NCBI GenBank assembly: GCA_025345505.1 | Contig: JANVCC010000174.1 | Span: 3,506,893 to 3,570,892, forward strand | From: Todiramphus chloris collaris | Taxonomy: Eukaryota; Chordata; Aves; Coraciiformes; Alcedinidae | DNA: 64,000 nt | Direction of reading: 5' to 3' | Shown here: positions 1-10,428 of the stretch, one piece after another | Layout of the letters: every line of letters starts with the position of its first letter | How positions within the stretch are numbered: position 1 is the first letter of the stretch | Notes under the pieces: generated by a model | What the model was told of the DNA's origin: nothing | Databases searched by the model: none | What the model saw: the letters and a program-made list of their open reading frames with translations, nothing else | Made by a program: the position numbers and the translations under genes

Positions 1-52
1 TATACATTTAAGATGACAAACAGTTATTAAAAACAAGTTACCTACTACTTAC

Positions 53-194
53 CATTTTTTGGGATAGGGGAAAACCCTGATGTGTTATCCAAACTTGGGA
101 CTCCCTCAGGTACTAGACCTTTAGCTTGTGCTTTTGCCTCTTCAATAGCCAATTTCTTCTTTTCTACTTTACTCTCCAGATCAGATAAATCAAC
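53..194 (-). CDS. CCNL2: CCNL2 exon 8
   Basis: Residues 302-348 plus one base ([19 protein letters not shown] to GFSPIPKN). Acceptor ACAG|GTTGA, donor ATG|GTAAGT. This charged helix links the cyclin folds to the Arg/Ser-rich tail, whose exons are outside the window. Confidence 0.95.
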
Positions 195-3100
195 CTGTGA
201 ACACAGGAGCACCTCTTGTGACAAAAACTTAGTAAACTCAGCTTTCTGCTCACTCACAGGTGGCGAGGGGGGAATCTGAAGAGACCCAGACACTGCAGCT
301 ACTATCCTGTTTCACTTACTCATGTTCTAAGCTGCAGCCTTTATTGAACACTAGCAATATAAAAAAGAAACAAACCTTTTTCTGGGTATAGAGCTGCAAG
401 ATTTTCAAGCAGATTTCTTGAATTTCTTCCTCTGTTGCTCCAAAGAGTAGAAACCAGTGTGGACGGTTAGGAAGTGGAATCTGAAAGGAAGAAATGCTCA
501 GTTTTCTGCTTCTCTTAAAAGCCCTAAAAAGATTGAAATTACGGAACTGTATGCTCACCTCCAGTGTCCTGGCTGCAAGGTAAATACATGCACAGGCAAT
601 GCTTTCTGGCTGGAATCTTACAAAGACATCTGTTCTCAGGCTATCGTTCATGTAATTCCTGAAAAACAGGATTATCGACAAAGTTGCACGGCACTGCCAA
701 GCTGGTTAGTGGTTTTGTTTTGGTTTTACTTCTACAGGGACTATTTCTTTCTGCATTCAGTTACTAGACTTCGACACTATACTCCTGTAAATCTAAAGAG
801 AAGTTGAATGACTTTACTAAAGAAAAAAATAAATAATAAAAAAAAAAGTCCCTCAAGGGGAGGGACATGCAACAGAAACTAAGTGTGATTGACTGACTGC
901 CTGCTGAAAATTCAGTTGTGAAAAGAGAACCAATTTTAACTTCACTTTTCCTTTTGGATCTCTACTGGCCTGCTCTCATGCAATAGACATTTTCATTAAG
1001 ACAACATACAATATAATCTGAAGTACTCAGTTAAAAACTTTTAGGTTCACATGTTTCTCTGCAAAAGGGCTGAAACCAGATGGCTTGCTTTGCTGAAAGC
1101 TGCAGCTCCTGTAGTAGTTCTCCCATAAAAATGCCGTCCACTTCAGCACATGACAGCTTCCATTGGAGATTCAAGGGTTCCCTTTTCCATCAGAAGCATT
1201 ATTTTCCATCCAGAACAGAAGTCTTTCTGATGTAAAAAGCAGTCATAGAAGAAATCAGGGTGTTTGGGAACATCAGTTCAGGAGAATACTCAGTATTCAG
1301 GCAGATCTCCTCTTTGGCACATGAAACCCGGTTTCCAAATTGTCCCATTTCAGTAAGGTTGCTTAAAATGAATATTCACAGAATGAGAAAACTGTAAAAT
1401 ATTGCATATATTCCAGTCAGTACACTTAAGCATTATTCTTCTAAATCTTAAATACACAAAGTAACTTCCTCTGAAACTGTCAGCAGATGTGCTTTAAAAG
1501 ATCTAGATTTTTTGAGCACGTGTGTCAAGCAAAGTATCAGGTGTGGAAAAGCTAAAACCAGCCACAAGAGAAGTCCTTCAAAATGATATGCTTTCTGAAA
1601 GTGGTAATTAACCATGTGGGTACCCAGTATACAAGGATTCACTAACCCCCAAGACATCCAAACCAGAGACCACAGTCCAATTTACAAAGAATAGACAAAA
1701 GGAACCTGAATCCCAAGAGTATCCCAAGACTCCCCTGTGCCCCAGTTGACTTACACTCTTGTTTATACGAAGAGCAACTGCTACCCCAGAGAAGTAATGC
1801 CAACCATCAGCTCGTCTTTCTGGGAGAAATTAACTTCAAAACCTACTTTTCTTGTCCCACTACAAAGAGAGCACAAACCTTCTGGCAAAAGCAGTGATAA
1901 GGAAAAGCCGTACTTCAAACATCTGGAAGCCATACAGCCTTTTTGTAATTTGCCAAATGGAAGCGTGCATGTTTTTTCAAAGTTTGGCCTCTGTGTGTTT
2001 TCCCTGTGGGCTCAGAATCAGACACATGAGGAGATGAATCCTTGTCACAGCATTTGAAGAAAAAGGTAACTGTTGTAAAAACGCGCGTTTCAGAAAACAG
2101 TTATACTGGATATCCACCAGTCTGCAGGTACTGGAAGCAATGAGCATCAGCACACAAATATGTTAACAGCTGAACCATTTCTCAGCTGGGGCAACATCCT
2201 CCCTCCTCCCCACCTGCCCCTCCTTTCGTAACAAGTAGGAATCAGATTCCAGTACTTCATGCAATGGCACTGGAAATCTGGATGTGGGAAGTTTCCCTAA
2301 GTATAACATTTGACTTCAAGCTTCACGCAGGTATTCAAACGTTCTCTAAGGAGTTTACAAATGGAAACTAGAGTTCAGTTCTTGTCGTGTTAATTCACCC
2401 CTTTAAAACTTAAACCCCACCTTAAATTCTTTACCATTTAAGAACACACCATTTTAACAGTTAGAGAAATAGAACATAAAGAATTTTTCAGAACTTCAAC
2501 AATCGGGTTATAATATATACAACAGTCAAAATGCACAGTGAAAATAAAAGTCAAAAAAGTATAAGCACAAGAAGCAGTTGGCCAGTTACTATACTATCAT
2601 GTATATACCACCTGTCTAGAGTCAGCCTTCTCTTTGAAGAGCCTGCTTTGGTTTGACTGAAGACGGCAGCTATCCCTGCACGATAGCGCTGGGGCAGCAG
2701 AGGAGAAGTCTTAGTCACTTACCCTCAGAGGCTACCCTTTGATTAAAAGAGTACAGAAAAGAAAAGTCAAAACTGGTTCTCTACACACAGGTCACAGTAC
2801 CAGACAGTTCAGTCAGCAGAAATATGATCTTTGGATTCACTAAAGGCTTTTAAATCACAATACTGTTAAAAAGCATTATTGTTTAAAAGCATTATCCACT
2901 GGTTAAGTTTAAGACCTAGAATTTTACATAAAGCTTCCCATCCCCAAGCAAATCTTTACTGTAACGAGAGCGACAAGGCAGAGAACATTTCTTGGCAAAC
3001 ATGGAAACACAGAGTTTATCCAGTCTTAGAAGCTGACATCTTCTGTTATCCGTATGGACAAAAGCAATTTATCTGTGCTGAGGTTTTGATACACCTGTAA

Positions 3101-6100
3101 TCAAGCTCAGGCCCTGGGAAAAGCTGTTTCCCAGCACTGGTAATAGACTTTTAACTACACAGTTTTCTCTGAAGAGCATAAAAAACCCCAAGGAAACACT
3201 ATAACCCACTCAACATTTTCCCTTCATCTGAAAAGTGAAAGCAGAGAGGAGGGAAGGGAGAAGTGAGGGTGGAAAGCTACCTTACCATTAATACAGCGCC
3301 TCTAACTTAAGAGGCCGATCAACATTTGGGTAGCAGTTTGGGGCACGCCAAAAAACACTGGAGCTGTCTGGGGTGGCCCACAATCACCTCTGAGCAATGC
3401 TGCCCAGAGAGCCTCAAGTGACATATTTCTGCTACTGCCCCTGCTGGTCTCTTATAACAAAGAAAATCAACTTACCATGAAGTCTGGACCAGGTGTTGGT
3501 TACGTTCACATTCTAATACCTGAAGGTACATAACGATTATCTGGAAGATACGGGTTATTGAGTTATTAACAAGAATCTTGAGAGCCACCTACTTATTTCA
3601 GAGGGACATCCACGAGGCATCTGTTATTCTCTTTCAAGCTCTAAACCGCTCCACACGCGAGAGCGTCTGCGATAGCCCCAGTGTTTATCCACACAGCTCC
3701 TGCTCTCCAGTGCAGAAGCTGGACACTCAACCAGACCTGACCTTCCTAGCTCTCCGTCTTCTGAGCTCAGGCATCATGCTATTCATCTAGGTGTCTTGTC
3801 TTCAAGCTAGGTATGTTCTCCTACACAACTCACGATTCCTTTTAGCTGTAACTCGGAGAAAACACTGCTAGCTGCAACAGGCAGTAACAGAAGTGTAACG
3901 ATATTTGCAGAGCACAGATTAACATGTTGTGTGTCACTGTTTTATTCACTTCTAGGTTTTTCCTTAGGTTTCAAAGGAAAACAAGGATGCAGATGAAAAG
4001 ACTAAGAGCCAAAATTCATGCCACTTAACAAGCAAGTACAGTTGTTCCCTGGGGTACTGACAACATGAGTGAACTCTAATTCAAGCAGACTTAAAAAGAA
4101 GACTTGAAGAGAACAGTAGTTTTCAGAGGAAGAAAGAGCAAGATCCCAACTTCTGCTGGCACAGAAGCAGGAGGTTCTTTTAGCACACTTCACCAATTAA
4201 AGCATAATGCTAACAGTGCTGAAGCACCAACTTACACATTTGCAGGAGATGCATCTTTGAAGTACCATCCCGGTCCGACACATGATACTTAAATACTGAG
4301 AATTGTCTTGTTTCTAGTCAAGCCCCTCACACCTGAGTGTACTTTGCAAAAGACAAGAGCCACTGCTAACTAGCTCACAGGGGTGTAATGACCTCAGCAT
4401 GTTTCCACAAGGAGTGACCATGACACACAGGGCTGCTGATAATAGGCTATCACAATCTTAGGTCTCCACATTCCTTTCTGCTTAAGAAATTATGTTTGTT
4501 TCACTGACAGTTTCTAACGCCTCATCATGTAATTTGATTTTAAGGAATACTTGGCATCTGCATCCGCATCCAGTTGTCATTCAGCAATGATACAAGACCA
4601 ACTAGTAAGAGCCTCTCAAATGAGAGAGAAGCCGTTGGGATGGTAGGAAGCTCCTTTACTGGATGAACTGGCTTTATCACGTACAAACCATCCAGCTTCC
4701 CCACAGTCAGGCAGCCTATTTGAAGCATTTATAGCATATACACCACTGATTATAAAGTTAACTTATACAGTACAAACCTTATGAGGGTGCTTTACGTGAA
4801 CACAAAATCCCAACTCCTTTAACACTCTTCTTTCCGCCTTAATAATTTGGTTCTTCAAGTTCACATACTCTTGATCCAGTATCAGTGGGACAGGTTTTCT
4901 GCAAGAGAATTTCCAAAAAATCATAAGTTCAAAGAGCACTCAGAGGCAGGTTAAGTTGTGTTTGAGTAAAAAATAAATGACACTGCTTTTCATAACACCA
5001 AAAACATTTACTGAATGAAACGGCTCGACTCACTGTTCTCCTTCACAAGATCTCTTCAAGATGTTCCCTGATTTATAAGGCAGGGAATGATATTATCATT
5101 GGCCTGGGAGGTTTAATAATTAACACACAACATAAATACTTCAGGTGATGTCAAAGTCTAAGCTTACTTTTTTTCCCGGAGATGTCGGAGACGATGGAAC
5201 ACGTTAATTACATCCCTTATGCGCCTCGGTGCTTCCTCGATTTTGGATGCCAGATGAACACAGGCCATTGACACATGCTGAAATAGAAGTATTGCAAGAT
5301 ACTGATGTTTTGCTCAAGCCAGGAACTGATCGCCTCCAACAGCTTTAGGAGGGATAACAAGAGAAAATGGTGGTAAAACAATGGAATACAAAAAAAAAAA
5401 TAATGGCAACAGCAGTACTGGGCAGCTTTGTAAAATCTTGATTGGCAAGTAAAATCTACAGGCTGGTTACTAATGCTCTGATCACATCTGAGATGGCAAC
5501 TTATCAAAACAGACCAAAGACTAAGTGACATTTCTAACCATATACACATTTTAGCATTTTCTTACCTCCATGGAATGCTTCACAAAGGACTTGGTATAAA
5601 AAAATCGTTGAAATAGCACCTGTCCTGTAGCCATAGCCACCTAAAAAGGAAGCAAACACACGAGCATTAACAAAACAATGACCAGTTCCAAGGAGAAATT
5701 GCACGTTTCAAGAGATTTAAGACAACTTCAACAGACTTAAGACCCAGAAGATTGCTAAAATATACTTAAGCATAGGATTAAGTTCAGCGGTATCTAAAGA
5801 AAACTACCTCAATGACCAATTAAACTGCCCAAAGTGTTATTGACACCACACTGTGATATGAATTTGCACGTATGTAGACATATTATCAAATATATACATT
5901 TAATTGCAAACTTCTTTTGTGAAGTATGACAAAATGCTTGGAATTAAATTAAAAAACCATAACAACACCACCCAAACCCACACACTAGAACCAAATAAAA
6001 CCAAAGGTTACGACACTACGCTGGAAAAACTTCCCATTTTTGTGTGGGAGGAAGGGGGAATTTACCGACACTATGATTTGCATGTGCTCATAACGCAATC

Positions 6101-6896
6101 GGGGCAGCTGAGCCTCGCTAGCTTAAGACGCCTCTAAAGTTTTACACTCAGAGAGCAACGAGACTTCGTGATGGCCAGGAAACAAAACCTTTCCGAGGTC
6201 CCTACAATTCAACAGGGTCCGAGAGCTCCTTCTTTCCACAGGCCCCGCTCCCCAGGGCCCAGCGGGAGCAGCCGCCCTGGCCGCGCCGGCCGGGGAGGCG
6301 GCGGGGGCGGCGCAGGAAAGCGGTTACATCACCCGCTTCCTGCTCCCAGCCGGGCGGAGAAGGACGCAGGCCCCGCGGGGAGGCCCAGCGCCTCTCACCT
6401 CCCCAGCCCTCGGCCAAAGGGCAGCTGCTCGGCCCTCCCCGCGTCCCCAGCCACCGCCGGCGGCCCCTCCGGCGGGCCGAGGCCTAGCGCACGAAGCTTT
6501 CCCCCGGCCACACGCCCGCCCCGCCGAGGCCTCCCCGCCCCGAGCGGCCAGGCCGCGGCCCAGCCCTACCTGCGGCAGACGAAGCAAGATGCCGGCCGCC
6601 TGAATGAGCTCGCAGCCGGTGACGCGCAGCTCGGTCTCGGTGTCGGGGTCGAGGCCGCTGCTCATGGACGGGGTGAAGCGCAGCGTGTGCTCGGGCAGCA
6701 GGCAGTTCTCCAGCGTGATCAGCACCCCCGAGTACAGCCGGTCCCCGATCAGCACCGCCCCGGAGCCCGGCACCGGCGGCCCGCTCCCCACCGGGGCGGA
6801 CCCCGCCACCGTAGCGCCGGCAGCCAGAGACCCCGCCGGTCCGCCGCCCCCCACCGCTACCACTGCCGCGGCCGCGCTGCCCGACCCCGACGCCAT
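53..6896 (-). CDS. CCNL2: Cyclin L2, exons 1-8 (3' part beyond window)
   Basis: Cyclin L2 is a nuclear cyclin that partners CDK11/CDK12-type kinases and influences transcription and pre-mRNA splicing from nuclear speckles. Eight coding exons join in frame: 6570-6896, 5566-5640, 5168-5277, 4778-4898, 3476-3540, 559-658, 376-480 and 53-194, all with GT/AG introns. They give 348 residues plus one base. Residues 1-47 are an Ala/Gly-rich leader, followed by the near-invariant [10 protein letters not shown] start of the family. Two cyclin folds cover roughly residues 96-198 and 211-295; [15 protein letters not shown] and the [11 protein letters not shown] helix are hallmarks. Residues 302-348 begin the linker ([11 protein letters not shown], then TSGFSP) that precedes the Arg/Ser-rich tail, which must lie left of position 1. 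The start at 6896 has a good context (AAAATGG) and no upstream in-frame family sequence. The linker wording favours CCNL2 over CCNL1, and the MRPL20 neighbour confirms it. Confidence 0.97.
376..480 (-). CDS. CCNL2: CCNL2 exon 7
   Basis: Residues 267-301 ([19 protein letters not shown] to LYTQKK). Acceptor TTTCAG|ATTCC, donor AAG|GTTTGT. It finishes the second cyclin fold. Confidence 0.97.
559..658 (-). CDS. CCNL2: CCNL2 exon 6
   Basis: Completes Trp233 and encodes residues 234-266 ([18 protein letters not shown] to AARTLE). Acceptor TTTCAG|GAATT, donor GAG|GTGAGC. Second cyclin fold. Confidence 0.97.
659..3475 (-). other. CCNL2 intron 5 (2.8 kb)
   Basis: Apart from the short-isoform exon near 2.72 kb, I see no coding exon in this intron. 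It is the longest CCNL2 intron in the window and is AT-rich. Short open frames on the plus strand (for example around 1737-2057 and 2879-3100) show no family resemblance. Confidence 0.7.
2715..2736 (-). CDS. CCNL2: CCNL2 alternative exon ending the protein after exon 5 (short isoform)
   Basis: Reading minus strand from 2736, a polypyrimidine stretch and CAAAG acceptor are followed by G-GTA-GCC-TCT-GAG-GGT-AAG-TGA. The first G completes Trp233 of exon 5; the rest encodes VASEGK and a stop at 2717-2715. As I remember it, VASEGK is the tail of the human short cyclin L2 isoform, so this looks like a conserved alternative exon deep in the 2.8-kb intron 5. A strong GTAAGT donor begins at 2722, so the exon can also be read as a 14-nt microexon (2723-2736). 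Splicing that to exon 6 would meet a stop after four codons. Either way the second cyclin fold and RS tail are lost. I saw no canonical poly(A) hexamer on the minus strand between 2714 and 661. Confidence 0.8.
3476..3540 (-). CDS. CCNL2: CCNL2 exon 5
   Basis: Residues 212-232 ([15 protein letters not shown] to VQTS) plus TG of the Trp233 codon. Acceptor CCAG|ATAATC, donor ATG|GTAAGT. It opens the second cyclin fold. Alternative splicing downstream of this exon decides between the long and short forms (see 2715-2736). Confidence 0.97.
4778..4898 (-). CDS. CCNL2: CCNL2 exon 4
   Basis: Residues 171-211 ([17 protein letters not shown] to HVKHPHK). Acceptor GCAG|AAAACC, donor AAG|GTTTGT. It ends the first cyclin fold. 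Confidence 0.97.
5168..5277 (-). CDS. CCNL2: CCNL2 exon 3
   Basis: Residues 135-170 plus two bases of codon 171. It carries [19 protein letters not shown], the core of the first cyclin box. Donor GTAAGC. Confidence 0.97.
5566..5640 (-). CDS. CCNL2: CCNL2 exon 2
   Basis: Residues 110-134 ([20 protein letters not shown] and onward). Acceptor TAG|GTGGC, donor GAG|GTAAG. Phase 0 at both ends. Part of the first cyclin fold. Confidence 0.97.
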
Positions 6897-7275
6897 TTTG
6901 TGCTGCCGCCGCCGCCTCGCCTGGCTCAGCGCTTCTCCCCCACCGGGCGGCGCCTCTGTCCCAGCGCAGGCCCCGCCCTTCCCCCGCCTCCGGCCGCCGC
7001 CTATTGGTGGGTAACAAGGGCAGCGGCGGCCGCCGATTGGCCCAGACTGCCGTGACGTCTGACGCTGGCCGCGGGTTGAGCGCCACGGCGTGACGCACCG
7101 GCTGGGAATTTGAACAGGGGCGGAAGGGGCGGGACTTCCGGCCTTCGGTACCGGTCGGGCCTTCTCCGGCCCGCAGCCGGGGCGCTCCTGCGAGCGCCGA
7201 GACACTTCCCCCTCACCCCCACGCCCCCCCACCGCCGGCCGCCGCCCCACACTCCAATTCTTTCTCGGGTAGCCG
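6200..7275. promoter_or_regulatory. CCNL2: CpG-island promoter of CCNL2
   Basis: Very GC- and CpG-rich sequence covers exon 1 and its upstream side. Upstream of the minus-strand start (6896) there are two CCAAT boxes (ATTGG on plus at 7003-7007 and 7036-7040) and a CRE/ATF-type TGACGTC at 7053-7059, with another TGACGC near 7091. No TATA box was seen. This is typical of a broad housekeeping promoter. The island overlaps the 3' end of MRPL20. Confidence 0.85.
6570..6896 (-). CDS. CCNL2: CCNL2 exon 1 (coding part)
   Basis: Residues 1-109. It holds the Ala/Gly-rich leader and the start of the first cyclin fold, ending ...GILLRLPQ. The donor is CAG|GTAGGG. Phase 0. Confidence 0.97.
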
Positions 7276-7300
7276 TTAGAAACAAAAAAAAAACCCCATC

Positions 7301-7306
7301 TTTATT
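7301..7306 (-). terminator. MRPL20: Poly(A) signal of MRPL20
   Basis: TTTATT on plus reads AATAAA on minus, about 285 bp past the MRPL20 stop codon. Cleavage would fall near 7280. The 3' UTR before it also carries an alternating GC run at about 7324-7335. Confidence 0.7.
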
Positions 7307-7591
7307 CAGGTTTTAACACAAAAGCGCGCGCGCGCTGCCTACGTCATTGCCACCGGCAGCTCCGCAGGGCCCGGCCAGCAGCCGCCAACGGGAACGGCGG
7401 CTGCAGAACAAACGCCATTCTGGGACAGCAGCACCCGGGGGGAAGGGGACAGTGGCCGAGGAGCGAGCTGCGCACTCAGACCCGCTCCGGCCTCCCGGGC
7501 CTGTCCCAGGAGCGGCTCCGCTGTGGGCACCGGCAGCCCCGGCTCCTTCGGCAGCACAAGTTCCCTCCGCCCCCTGTCAGCTCCTCCAGCG

Positions 7592-7759
7592 TCAATGGTG
7601 GCGAACGATCCGCGAAAAGATCCCCTCCGGTTCCTTCCCGTCACCCAGGGCAGCGAGGAATCCTTCCTGCCTCCTCCTCTGGGCCAAGGCAGCCAGGGAC
7701 TTGAAGGTCTTTGGCTCGTAAATGGCCAAATCGGCAATCACCTTCCTATTCAGCTCCAC
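7592..7759 (-). CDS. MRPL20: MRPL20 exon 4
   Basis: Residues 93-147 and the stop, [17 protein letters not shown] to SRIVRHH. Acceptor CCAG|GTGGAG; TGA at 7594-7592. Confidence 0.97.
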   Translation of the reverse strand: MELNRKVIADLAIYEPKTFKSLAALAQRRRQEGFLAALGDGKEPEGIFSRIVRHH

Positions 7760-10428
7760 CTGGGACTGAAGGAGAGAAGAGCAGGTCCTAAAAATGACAG
7801 TACTTAAGCGACAACACCGCCATGCTTAACCAGCCCTGGAGGTCTGAAGGCAAAACTTCCCCTTTTTCTACAAGTCTGTATGATTTTGGAACTATTAGAA
7901 CACCATCAGACACGGCTACGCAGCCATGCTGGGGGTCTCACTAGGCCACCGCTTAAAAATTTATTACTTACATTATTTACTTATTTAATTTATTCACTGA
8001 CTTTCTCAGAGTCTTTTTGGTAGAAACCAAGAGCTGACAAGAATGCCTTAATTCCATGGCAACAGGTTAATCCACAGCATTTGTTTTGGGTTCTTACACA
8101 CGCTCAAGTTTACATGTGCTAGAAGCTGCTTGGTACCTTAAAATGTGTGTCCTGTAGCAGAGGAGGAAAGGCTGCGGGATGAAAATACTCTAAATAACTG
8201 TAGAAACAGCACCACAAACTGTGTTTGGAGAGGAAAATATTAGATAAAACAGGTTGCTGCTTTGGGATCTTTCAAACAGAGAACCTTAAAAAAAATCCTG
8301 CTCTGAGACAAGAATCAAAGGGACAGGTATTTTCAGGGGGAAAAAAGCAAAGAACTTTTAGGCAGTGCTTGATTCTTCTGGGTACAGTACAAGAGTCACC
8401 AGCAGAAGCAGCATATGAATTTCAGGAACCATATTCCTATACAGGAAGCATGTCAGAAAATGCAGAAAATTCTCTAAGCACATCAGAAAACCTCTAAAAG
8501 TTGTCTATTTACTCCGAACGGGCACAACGATTTGAAACATGCTATAAATGTCTATGTAGTTCCTCTTCAAGCAGCATAAACACAACCCCCCTATTATGGC
8601 CAGTGCCAAGAGGAACAAGTTTTAATGTCACATTTCCAGTGGCACCAAAATTAACACCAACTTCCCAGCACGTTTAAGAACGTGGGGCAGCAGCACCGAC
8701 TCTGCACTGCCCACACTCCCCGAGACACGAGCTGGGGGTGAAAAGAGCAGAGATTTCTTAGAGGTGGGGTTTTTTTTGATAGACCAAGCTTTAATTTTTT
8801 AATTTCTTGATGTAAAAGGCAATGCAGCTGTCACTTCTCGCCTGCAACAAGTGTAAAAGCATCTTACAAGTCTCACAAGGTGCCCAGTCAAAGTTTGGGG
8901 GCCAGAAGGAAATGTAGAGCAGCAATGTTTTTGTTCTTAACAACAATGTAATTGTTCTTAAAGCTCCACCCTTACCTTAAGCAGATTGCTTATGAATGCC
9001 GAGTATTTCAAACCGTGCTCAAGAGAAGCTGCTTCAATCCTAGTGATCCAGAGCTAAAAAACAAATGTGAAAATTAACAGTTTGAATGATCAGATACTTT
9101 AAATGCAAACTTTTTCATCACGCTAATCTGCTCACACTTTAGTAAAGACAACATTTTCAGACCTGCGGTCTCGGTGCAGCACTGAAGTTCAGAATGTGAG
9201 CAGGTTCAGGCCACAGAGGGACCACACCGGCTTTAAACTTGTATTTTTCACCCACTGGCAAAATATTTTGGGAGAACCCCCCAGGAAGGAAAACAGCTAT
9301 TTCAGTTCTGATCTCCCCGCACTTCAATGTTGACATCAAACATTTTGCTCTTTACCGCTCTCAGGACTCTCTTCTTCTCTCTTCTGGCCTTTGTAGACTT
9401 CACAAAAGCTCTCCGAACGCTCCCAACAGCCAGCTTGTAGCAGCGGTTCTTCCTTCCACGGAAGTGCTGAAACAAAAGAAGAGGGTTTTGTCCAGTTATC
9501 TTCAGTGATATTAATATATGTCATTGTTTCACACCCCTTCATAACAAGGATCACAAAATACTTCACGAGCTAAGCCTCCTATTGGCATATAACAAACATA
9601 TTCTTTTCTTGTTTCAAATGTATGTCATTGTTTCACACCCCTTCATAACAAGGATCACAAAATACTTCACGAGCTAAGCCTCCTATTGGCATATAATGAA
9701 CATATTCTTTTCTTGTTTCAAGGCATGAAGCTGAAAAGTTGGAACAGGTTAAAACAATTTCAGTCCAGCAGGAAGGAGCCAAACCCAGACCTCATTATAG
9801 GCTGTGGGAAGACAACCAAAAAATCATGTTTAAAAAAACCCCAAACAATACAAAAAAGTCAACAACCCTCCAGAACCAACACCAGTCTAGAGTACGCTGT
9901 ATTTCCAGGCTGCTCTCCCCACAGCACTTGCATTTCTTCAGCCACAGGCTGCTCCCTTTTATCCACACGCACACCGGCGCTGTCACAGCACAAACGCCAA
10001 GCGCGTTTATCCCCTCCGGCTTTCCCCGCACACAGAAAACGCTACATCCACGCCAACCCCTTTCTCGGCTCTAGGGCCACGATATTGCTTGCTGCCTGAC
10101 TCCCCTCTGCTGGGGAAGGGGCTGAGGGCACACGAACACCACGACGGGACGCTCGGTCGCTCCCGGGACCCGGGGAGGAACGGGTCACGGCCGGGAGGCG
10201 GCCGAGGACGGGGCTGCGGGGTGGCGGGGGCTGCGGGGTGGCGGGGGCTGCGGGGACCGCGGAGCCGCTCGCCCGGGGGCTATGGGGCCACTCACCCGGG
10301 GGCTATGGGGCCACTCACCCGGGGGCTATGGGGCCACTCACCCGCGCATATTTGAGCACCTCCTGCACCCTCCAGAAGCGGTCGGTGAGGCGGCTGCGGA
10401 CCCAGAGCGGCGCACCGAGCAGCACCAT
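7592..10428 (-). CDS. MRPL20: Mitochondrial ribosomal protein bL20m (complete)
   Basis: bL20m is a structural protein of the mitoribosome large subunit that binds rRNA early in assembly. Four exons (10342-10428, 9356-9466, 8976-9053, 7592-7759) join in frame to 147 residues and a TGA stop; the human protein is about 149. The N terminus [19 protein letters not shown] is short and basic, as expected for mitochondrial import. The L20 core follows: [14 protein letters not shown] (residues 30-43), the basic helix [16 protein letters not shown], then [18 protein letters not shown] and [19 protein letters not shown]. The C-terminal [18 protein letters not shown] is the animal-specific tail. The start at 10428 gives the conserved MV.L beginning. 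The gene is head-to-tail with CCNL2 on the same strand. Its exon 1 donor lies in a tandem repeat. Confidence 0.97.
8976..9053 (-). CDS. MRPL20: MRPL20 exon 3
   Basis: Residues 67-92, [18 protein letters not shown] to SNLLK. Acceptor TTAG|CTCTGG, donor AAG|GTAAGG. Confidence 0.96.
9356..9466 (-). CDS. MRPL20: MRPL20 exon 2
   Basis: Residues 30-66, [14 protein letters not shown] to KKRVLRA. Acceptor TCAG|CACTTC, donor GCG|GTAAAG. Rich in Arg and Lys, the rRNA-binding helix. Confidence 0.96.
9517..9721. repeat. Recent 101-bp direct duplication in MRPL20 intron 1
   Basis: Copies at 9517-9617 and 9621-9721, separated by 3 bp, differ at only two bases that I can see (in the CATATAACAAAC / CATATAATGAAC segment). 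It lies about 50 bp upstream of the exon 2 acceptor at 9467, so it enlarges the branch-point side of the intron. Confidence 0.95.
10212..10255 (+). repeat. 17-bp G-rich tandem repeat
   Basis: Unit GGCTGCGGGGTGGCGGG begins at 10212, 10229 and 10246 (about 2.6 copies). Its G runs could form a quadruplex. It lies in MRPL20 intron 1 next to the donor repeat. Confidence 0.9.
10272..10340 (-). repeat. 23-bp tandem repeat (3 copies) carrying the exon 1 splice donor
   Basis: Three perfect copies at 10272-10294, 10295-10317 and 10318-10340. On the minus strand each junction recreates CGG|GTGAGTGG, identical to the MRPL20 exon 1 donor. Confidence 0.95.
10342..10428 (-). CDS. MRPL20: MRPL20 exon 1
   Basis: Residues 1-29, ending EVLKYAR. 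The donor CGG|GTGAGTGG is the first of three identical copies spaced 23 bp apart in the intron. Confidence 0.96.

Noticed and set aside
340..345. AATAAA on minus in the 181-bp CCNL2 intron 7
   Set aside because: The intron is short and flanked by strong splice sites; a single hexamer is not evidence for a transcript end.
6168..7250. Long open frames on both strands (295, 308 and 204 codons) around the CCNL2 promoter
   Set aside because: They are Pro/Arg/Gly/Ala-rich frames caused by high GC and few stops. Only the part 6570-6896 on minus is the real CCNL2 exon 1; the extensions run through splice sites and promoter sequence.
9517..9721. Long terminal repeats of a mobile element
   Set aside because: The two copies are only 3 bp apart, lack element ends, and are a simple tandem duplication.
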